Source: Akkermansia muciniphila
GTDB taxonomy: Bacteria > Verrucomicrobiota > Verrucomicrobiia > Limisphaerales > UBA9464
Length of the DNA stretch: 64,000 nt
Reading direction: 5' to 3'
Assembly (NCBI GenBank): GCA_945883815.1
Contig: CAMCYJ010000003.1
Span: 1 to 64,000 of the forward strand
This document shows positions 58,650-64,000 of the stretch, one piece after another. The notes under the pieces were generated by a model. That model saw only the letters and a program-made list of their open reading frames with translations, did not search any database and was not told the DNA's origin. Positions within the stretch are counted from its first letter, which is position 1; each line of letters starts with the position of its first letter. Position numbers and translations under genes: made by a program.

Positions 58650-60440
58650 ATGAATCCTTTGAGAATCTGCGCGAGGCTTCGTTGGCTGTTGTGGTTGTGG
58701 TCGCTGGTCTGGATCAGCGCGGTGGTCGCAGAACCGCAGGCCTCGACCGTGCGGCCTCCGCAGGGGACGGCCGATCAGGCCGAGTGGCTGGAGAACATGA
58801 TTCGTTTCCACCGGTTCACGGCCGCCGAGATTCGTGACGCCACCGGGCTTGGCGATGAAGTGATCGCGGCGGCCCTGAAGCAGTGGGGCCCGACCTCGGA
58901 GGCATCTTCGGGCGGAGCAGGCTCAACGGGTTTCACCCATGCCGACAGAACCATCCGCCTTCTTCCCTATCCCGGCGGCCGGCATCCGCGGCTGGGATTT
59001 TTTGAGGGCGCGATCGATCCGCAGCGCGACACCAAGGTGAGCTTGTTCACCCCGTGGGAAGGCGGTGGCTACGTGGTGGTCGATGTGCCGGAGGCGATCT
59101 GGTCCCACCTGGGGTTGAATTACCTCGCCCACCGGCACATTCCAACGATCTGGGAGAAGACGGGTCAGCGCCTAGAACCCGTGGAATGGAGCCAGCGCGC
59201 CGATGGATCGCTGGCCATGACTCGGACGCTACCCGACGGCGTTGCCTTCGGGGTGCGGGTCAAATCGGGGGTTCGCCACGCGGAGTTCCAATGGTGGGTG
59301 CGCAATGGCGGGACGCAGGCGTTGCAGCAACTCAGCGCCCAAGTTTGTGTGATGCTGGGTCAGGCCAGCGGGTTCACCAACGTGGCGGCGGGTCGGCGGA
59401 TCCTCGAAGCCCCGTTCGCAGCCGCGTCGGATGCGAGCGGCCGCCGTTGGGTCATCACCGCCTGGGACGGTCTGAACCGTGTTTGGCAGAACCCTCCGGT
59501 GCCGTGCATCCACGCCGATCCGCGGTTGACGGATTGCCCACCCGGCGAGACGCGTGAGGCTCGCGGTTGGGTGTGGTTTTACGAAGGTGAGGATCCCACC
59601 ACCGAACTGCAGCGGCTCCGTCGGGAGTTCCTGGCACGGCCGTTGCCCGAGATCCGTCGCCGACAGCCCATCCCCGACAAGCTCGTGGTGCTAACCTTCG
59701 ATGACTCGGTGGCCTCGCTGCACGCCAATGTGCGTCCGTTGCTCAAGGAATTGGGTTTCGGGGCGAGCTTCTTCATCACCGAGGGCTTCAGCTTCCTGAC
59801 CAACAAGGCCGACTACATGACCTGGGCGCAAATCGCCGAGTTGCACCGGGATGGCTTCGAGGTGGGCAACCACACCCGCAGCCATGTGGGCATCGGCCCC
59901 GACATGCTTGGCCGCCTGCGGGAGGAACTGACCCACATCGACGAGCTCTGCCTGCAGCACGGCATTCCCAAGCCGATCAGCTTCGCCTACCCGGGTAACG
60001 CGATCCATCCCCGGGCGATTCCGTTGCTTCAGGAGATGGGTTTCCGCTGGGCTCGCCGGGGTGCCCAACCGGAGTACGCCTATGAAACTGGCCGTGGCGT
60101 GGCCTACGAACCGGAAGGGGATCATCCGCTGCTCATCCCCACGACCGGCGATGCTCGGCCAACCTGGACGCTGGAGAACTTCCGTCGGGCGGCGGAGCAG
60201 GGGCGGGGTGGTCGCATCGCCATCCTCCAGTTCCACGGCGTTCCCGACCGCGAGCACCCTTGGGTGAACACACCGCTCGAGCGCTTCCGCGAATACATGC
60301 ACTGGCTCAAGGACAACGGCTACCGCGCCATTGCCCTGCGCGACCTGGACCGGTACGTCGATCCGATGGACCAGCCCCAAAATCCCTGGGCGGTCATCCG
60401 CCGCCGGCAGCACGCCGCGTCGGTGGAGGTCCCCAAGTAG
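58650..60440 (+). CDS. Polysaccharide deacetylase (NodB-homology, CE4) family secreted protein
   Basis: 'KLVVLTFDDSVASLHANVRPLLKELGFGASFFITEGF', 'GFEVGNHTRSHVGI', 'SFAYPGNAIHPRAIPLLQEMGFRWARRG'. Start at MNPLRICARL with signal peptide; ORF is open from 58431. Confidence 0.88.
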   Translation: MNPLRICARLRWLLWLWSLVWISAVVAEPQASTVRPPQGTADQAEWLENMIRFHRFTAAEIRDATGLGDEVIAAALKQWGPTSEASSGGAGSTGFTHADRTIRLLPYPGGRHPRLGFFEGAIDPQRDTKVSLFTPWEGGGYVVVDVPEAIWSHLGLNYLAHRHIPTIWEKTGQRLEPVEWSQRADGSLAMTRTLPDGVAFGVRVKSGVRHAEFQWWVRNGGTQALQQLSAQVCVMLGQASGFTNVAAGRRILEAPFAAASDASGRRWVITAWDGLNRVWQNPPVPCIHADPRLTDCPPGETREARGWVWFYEGEDPTTELQRLRREFLARPLPEIRRRQPIPDKLVVLTFDDSVASLHANVRPLLKELGFGASFFITEGFSFLTNKADYMTWAQIAELHRDGFEVGNHTRSHVGIGPDMLGRLREELTHIDELCLQHGIPKPISFAYPGNAIHPRAIPLLQEMGFRWARRGAQPEYAYETGRGVAYEPEGDHPLLIPTTGDARPTWTLENFRRAAEQGRGGRIAILQFHGVPDREHPWVNTPLERFREYMHWLKDNGYRAIALRDLDRYVDPMDQPQNPWAVIRRRQHAASVEVPK

Positions 60441-60478
60441 AAGCTCGGTTGCTACTTCTTCAGCGTATTTCGATTCGT

Positions 60479-63400
60479 TCAGCGCTTTTCGGGCGGGGGG
60501 ATGCACCAGCGGGCCCGGGCTTCGGGCGGAGTGGTGCTGTCGGCGTGCAAGATGGCCCCGTACCTGAGGGTGAATGCTTCACCACGGGCCACGGTCACAC
60601 GACTCTTGGTGCCTTGCTTCATGGCTTCACGGCCGAACGGATTGGCCACGAACACCCCGTAGTCGCGATTGTGCCACCAACTGGGCCGAAAGTTGGACGC
60701 ATCGGCCACGAGTTGGATGCCCAATCGATGCCCGTCCACGGTGCCGGAGTAGTCGCACCAGGCTGCCGCCCGTCCCCAGGTGGCCGATGCCGAGGTCCGA
60801 CCTTCGCTGCTCGTGAGCAGTCCTCCATTCTTCTCTGTCAGCGGCGTGGCCACGCGGGCGGCGAAGCCCATCTCCTCTTGATCGCCGAACACGAGTTCAC
60901 CCGCATCGCTTCGGAAGGTGGCCTCCCAGAGGAGCACCGTGGCTCCGGGCTGGGCGATGCAGGTGATGCGGTGCCGCAAATCGCCCAGCACCGTGCCTTG
61001 CGCATCGACCAACTGGTTGTCGGTGGCGAAGGTGAGCCGCCCGTCGCGGACCTCCGGCCGTCGGGCGAATCCACGATGCACGATGCGTCCGCGATTGCGC
61101 CAGAAATCCACACCGTTGATGTCGCCAAAGGCCAGCCATAGACCGGGGTGCATGGTGTCGTGGTCCACGGCATCGAGAGGCGGGCGCGGCGGGTGGTTGC
61201 GGCTCACGCGAAGGCCTCCGGGGGCGTGGAGGTTGGCGAAGTGTGGTCGCAGGATCCGCTCATCCTGGTGGACATAGTCCCCCACGGGCTGTCCGCCCCG
61301 GGTGAGCTGCAGTCGGTCTGGGCTCTCGGAGAAGCCCAGCGTATCGGCCGTTTCCGCGGCTCCGGGGATGCCTGCCTGGTCCTTTTGCCCTTGGCGGGCG
61401 AGGTAGGCGGCGACGTCCGCCACCGCGCGCGCGGGCAGGACGGTATCATAGGCCGGCATGGCCGATTGTGCTGAGGACCCTCGGGTGGTGATTTTAGACT
61501 TCGGAATCGTCTCGCGACGGCCGTTGGCCAATCCCAGCGTCACGCTGAGGCCGCTCTCTTCGATCAGGATGCCCGAAAGTTCGGTGTCGGCGGTTTCAAT
61601 TCGATGGAGACTGAATCCCTCAGTGATGACGGCGTTGGGTTCGAGAATCGACTGCACGAGGTGCTGCACGGGGGCGCGTGCCCCGACCACCGACAGGTCC
61701 GGGCCAAAGCTTTGGCCGTGGCCGTCGAGCCGGTGGCACTGGAAGCACCCGGCACCTTGCGAGTGGTGGAAGAGCCAGGCCCCGCGACGAGGATCGCCAT
61801 CCTGGAAGCGCTCGAGCGCCAGAGCCACCGAGGTCTCCCGGTTGGGCGGTGCCGGCATGGACATCTTCGTCGGATAAAGGTGCTTCGGCTCGGTGCCGAG
61901 ATCGGAGGTGCCATTCATGTCGCCCGACGCACCGCCCAGCGGACGGCCTCGGACCATCAGGGAGAGGCCTTGGCCGGTCGCCTTCTCGATCCAGCGGGCT
62001 GCGATGCCCTGGACGGCGGGATCGCTGTCCGCCGAGAGGCGGCGCACATCAGCCTCAGGCAGGGCGTGGTCTTCGAGCAGGGCCAGCAGGGTTGCCCGAC
62101 GGACTCCCGGCCGCGCATCGGCCAGCAACGGGCGCAGCGCTCCGGGATCCTGCAGCACCCGCAAAGTCTGCCATCCCCCATAGAACACCGTGGGATCGGT
62201 CTCGCGAGCCAGGGCTTCGAGCAGGGCGGGAACGGCCGATCGGGCCGAGGCCGTGGGCACGCGACCCAGCGCTTGGACCGCTTCGAAGCGCAGACGGGGT
62301 TCGCGATCGGTCAGCAGCGACACGATGGCAACGGGCAGGGAATTGGACGCCTGACGGGCTGCGTGTCGATGGGCCACGATCCGCACCGACTGGAGGCGGA
62401 GGTTCAAGGGCGCCTTGCGGTCGGCGGCCTGACGTTCGAACCAAGCGTCGCCCTCCGCATCCTGCTCGGCGATGCGGCCCAGGGTCCAGGCCGCCCAGGT
62501 CTGCCGCCCTTCGGATAGCGTGCTCTTGGAGAGGGCCTTGCGCAGGGCTGGGGCCACCGTCGGGCCCCGGCGCAGCAATTCTTCCTGTGCCTCGACCCGC
62601 CGGACGGGCAGCGGGGAGTCGAAGGCTTCCAATAATCGTTCCAGCGAGCGATGGGCGGGCGGCGTGTTGGGACTGGCTGGAAGCGCTTTCGCCCCACCGG
62701 AGCGAACGGCGGTGATCCGGAAGACGCGGCCCTCGCTGACGAATTGGCCATCGCGGTATTCCGCGCCGTAACCGCGGCCCCAACCCAGCATCCACAACGC
62801 GCCGTCAGGGCCAAACTCGAGGTCCGTCGGTCGGAAGAGCGCGCGGCCGCCCTCGATGAACGGTTTCCAGTCGCCGCCGTCGGGTCGCATGAGGGCCCCA
62901 TCCCAACGGGGACGCCACACAAAGGTGGTCTTGCGCAGCCAGTCGTTGATGAAGAAGACACCCCGATGGGACGCCGGGAACGCCGCCGAATCGCCGAAGA
63001 CGATGCCTGTGCCCGAACCCTCGAAGAGCGGACCGCTGACCGGTGCGGAAGGGGCGTGAGGTTCGGTGCCCCAATGGGCGCTCCACGGATGGTTCCAGCC
63101 AAAGTGCGCCCTCGGGAAGGGCATGAAAACCCGGTCGCCGGTGGTCTGGTCGTTGTCGGTGCCGAGCCAATGGAACCCGGTGTCGAAGGTGATGTCCCAG
63201 GGATTGCGAGAACCCCGTGAGACGATCTCTAGGTTCAGGCCATCGGGATCGCAGCGCAGCACGCCGCCTTCACGCCCCCAGTCGTCCTCCGGGTCGTGGT
63301 AGTTCTTCTCGTAGCGCCCCTTGGCGAAGGTCCGCGCGGCCGGATGGTCGGGCGAACCCGGCGGAGCGGTGACGCCCCAGAGATCCCGGAAGGCCTTCGG

Positions 63401-63982
63401 GGCGATCCGTCCCGGCTGGGACAATCCCTTGGAGTTGCCCTTGCTCATGTAGAGCTTGCCGTCCGGAGCCCAATTGAGGCCATGCAAGCCGTGCTCGAGG
63501 TTCCCGAGATCGGTGTAGAGGCGCACGTACTCGTCGGCCTCGTCGTCTCCGTCGAGGTCCCGGACAAGGGTCAAGTCAGGCGCATTGGCCACCCAGAGGT
63601 CGCGACCACGCCAGGCGAGGCCCTGGATGGCGTTGAACCCGGTGGCGAAGACTTTGGTCTGGTCGGCCTTGCCGTCGCCGTCGGTGTCCAGCACCCAGAC
63701 CACGCTGTCGCCGGGTGTCTTGGGTGTGGGATTGCGGTACTGCGGACCCATGCCTACGCACAGCCGGCCCCGCAGGTCGAAGGCCATGGAGCAGGGCTGA
63801 CGGACCAGCGGTTCACGGGCGAAGATCGTGATCTCGAAGCCCGGCGGCACCGTGGGTATCGCTTCTCGGTCGGCGTTGGGGTCCTCAAAGTCGACTCCCA
63901 TCAGCGGCAGAGCCACCAGTGCCCAGATCATGAATCCAACGGCGTTTTTTCGGGCTTGTACCTGCAAAACCGGCAACGCCAA
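60479..63982 (-). CDS. PVC-type membrane-bound dehydrogenase/cytochrome c multidomain protein with C-terminal PmoA-like domain
   Basis: 'VPPGFEITIFAREPLVRQPCSMAFDLRGRLCVGMGPQYRN', HEAT-like region, heme site 'GAWLFHHSQGAGCFQCHRLDGHGQSFGPDLSVVG', C-terminal 'HPGLWLAFGDINGVDFWRNRGRIVHRGFARRPEV...GVFVANPFGREAM'. Confidence 0.87.
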   Translation of the reverse strand: MALPVLQVQARKNAVGFMIWALVALPLMGVDFEDPNADREAIPTVPPGFEITIFAREPLVRQPCSMAFDLRGRLCVGMGPQYRNPTPKTPGDSVVWVLDTDGDGKADQTKVFATGFNAIQGLAWRGRDLWVANAPDLTLVRDLDGDDEADEYVRLYTDLGNLEHGLHGLNWAPDGKLYMSKGNSKGLSQPGRIAPKAFRDLWGVTAPPGSPDHPAARTFAKGRYEKNYHDPEDDWGREGGVLRCDPDGLNLEIVSRGSRNPWDITFDTGFHWLGTDNDQTTGDRVFMPFPRAHFGWNHPWSAHWGTEPHAPSAPVSGPLFEGSGTGIVFGDSAAFPASHRGVFFINDWLRKTTFVWRPRWDGALMRPDGGDWKPFIEGGRALFRPTDLEFGPDGALWMLGWGRGYGAEYRDGQFVSEGRVFRITAVRSGGAKALPASPNTPPAHRSLERLLEAFDSPLPVRRVEAQEELLRRGPTVAPALRKALSKSTLSEGRQTWAAWTLGRIAEQDAEGDAWFERQAADRKAPLNLRLQSVRIVAHRHAARQASNSLPVAIVSLLTDREPRLRFEAVQALGRVPTASARSAVPALLEALARETDPTVFYGGWQTLRVLQDPGALRPLLADARPGVRRATLLALLEDHALPEADVRRLSADSDPAVQGIAARWIEKATGQGLSLMVRGRPLGGASGDMNGTSDLGTEPKHLYPTKMSMPAPPNRETSVALALERFQDGDPRRGAWLFHHSQGAGCFQCHRLDGHGQSFGPDLSVVGARAPVQHLVQSILEPNAVITEGFSLHRIETADTELSGILIEESGLSVTLGLANGRRETIPKSKITTRGSSAQSAMPAYDTVLPARAVADVAAYLARQGQKDQAGIPGAAETADTLGFSESPDRLQLTRGGQPVGDYVHQDERILRPHFANLHAPGGLRVSRNHPPRPPLDAVDHDTMHPGLWLAFGDINGVDFWRNRGRIVHRGFARRPEVRDGRLTFATDNQLVDAQGTVLGDLRHRITCIAQPGATVLLWEATFRSDAGELVFGDQEEMGFAARVATPLTEKNGGLLTSSEGRTSASATWGRAAAWCDYSGTVDGHRLGIQLVADASNFRPSWWHNRDYGVFVANPFGREAMKQGTKSRVTVARGEAFTLRYGAILHADSTTPPEARARWCIPPPEKR

Positions 63983-64000
63983 TGGCTCGGCTCTTTCGAG

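Overview
High-GC bacterial chromosomal window. Gene content (three H-X9-DG pseudopilins, two CotH-family proteins, a PVC-type multidomain cytochrome c, fused SecDF) suggests a Verrucomicrobia / PVC-group genome; this is inference, no 16S is present. Most of the window is core chromosome: folK (partial), pepP, lepB, ymdB-like, xseA, rpoD, ispD, skp/ompH, bamA, dnaB, guaB, gatC, HPr, yajC-secDF, recN, xseB-dxs. It is interspersed with carbohydrate and secreted-protein genes (CE15-like esterase, GH31, a large glycogen-debranching-like enzyme, SSS transporter, two phosphodiester-glycosidase (NAGPA) proteins, two CotH proteins, three pseudopilins). Main items for follow-up: (1) one 713-aa ORF fusing a YwlE-like low-MW phosphatase, RpiB and GlyA, which mirrors the Bacillus ywlE-ywlF(rpiB)-glyA gene neighbourhood; (2) a seven-gene collinear cluster at 37.6-45.4 kb of pseudopilins + NAGPA + CotH + an orphan protein, the best candidate here for an undescribed system; (3) an accessory decay zone at 54.6-58.6 kb with a diverged 118-bp repeat pair, two remnants resembling the same esterase C-terminus, and a PIN/antitoxin pair with a perfect operator-like palindrome; (4) a ~95% identical 125-bp direct repeat at 23.9-24.2 kb. 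No tRNA, rRNA, CRISPR, prophage or transposase was recognised. All homology calls are from reading the translations; no database search was run.
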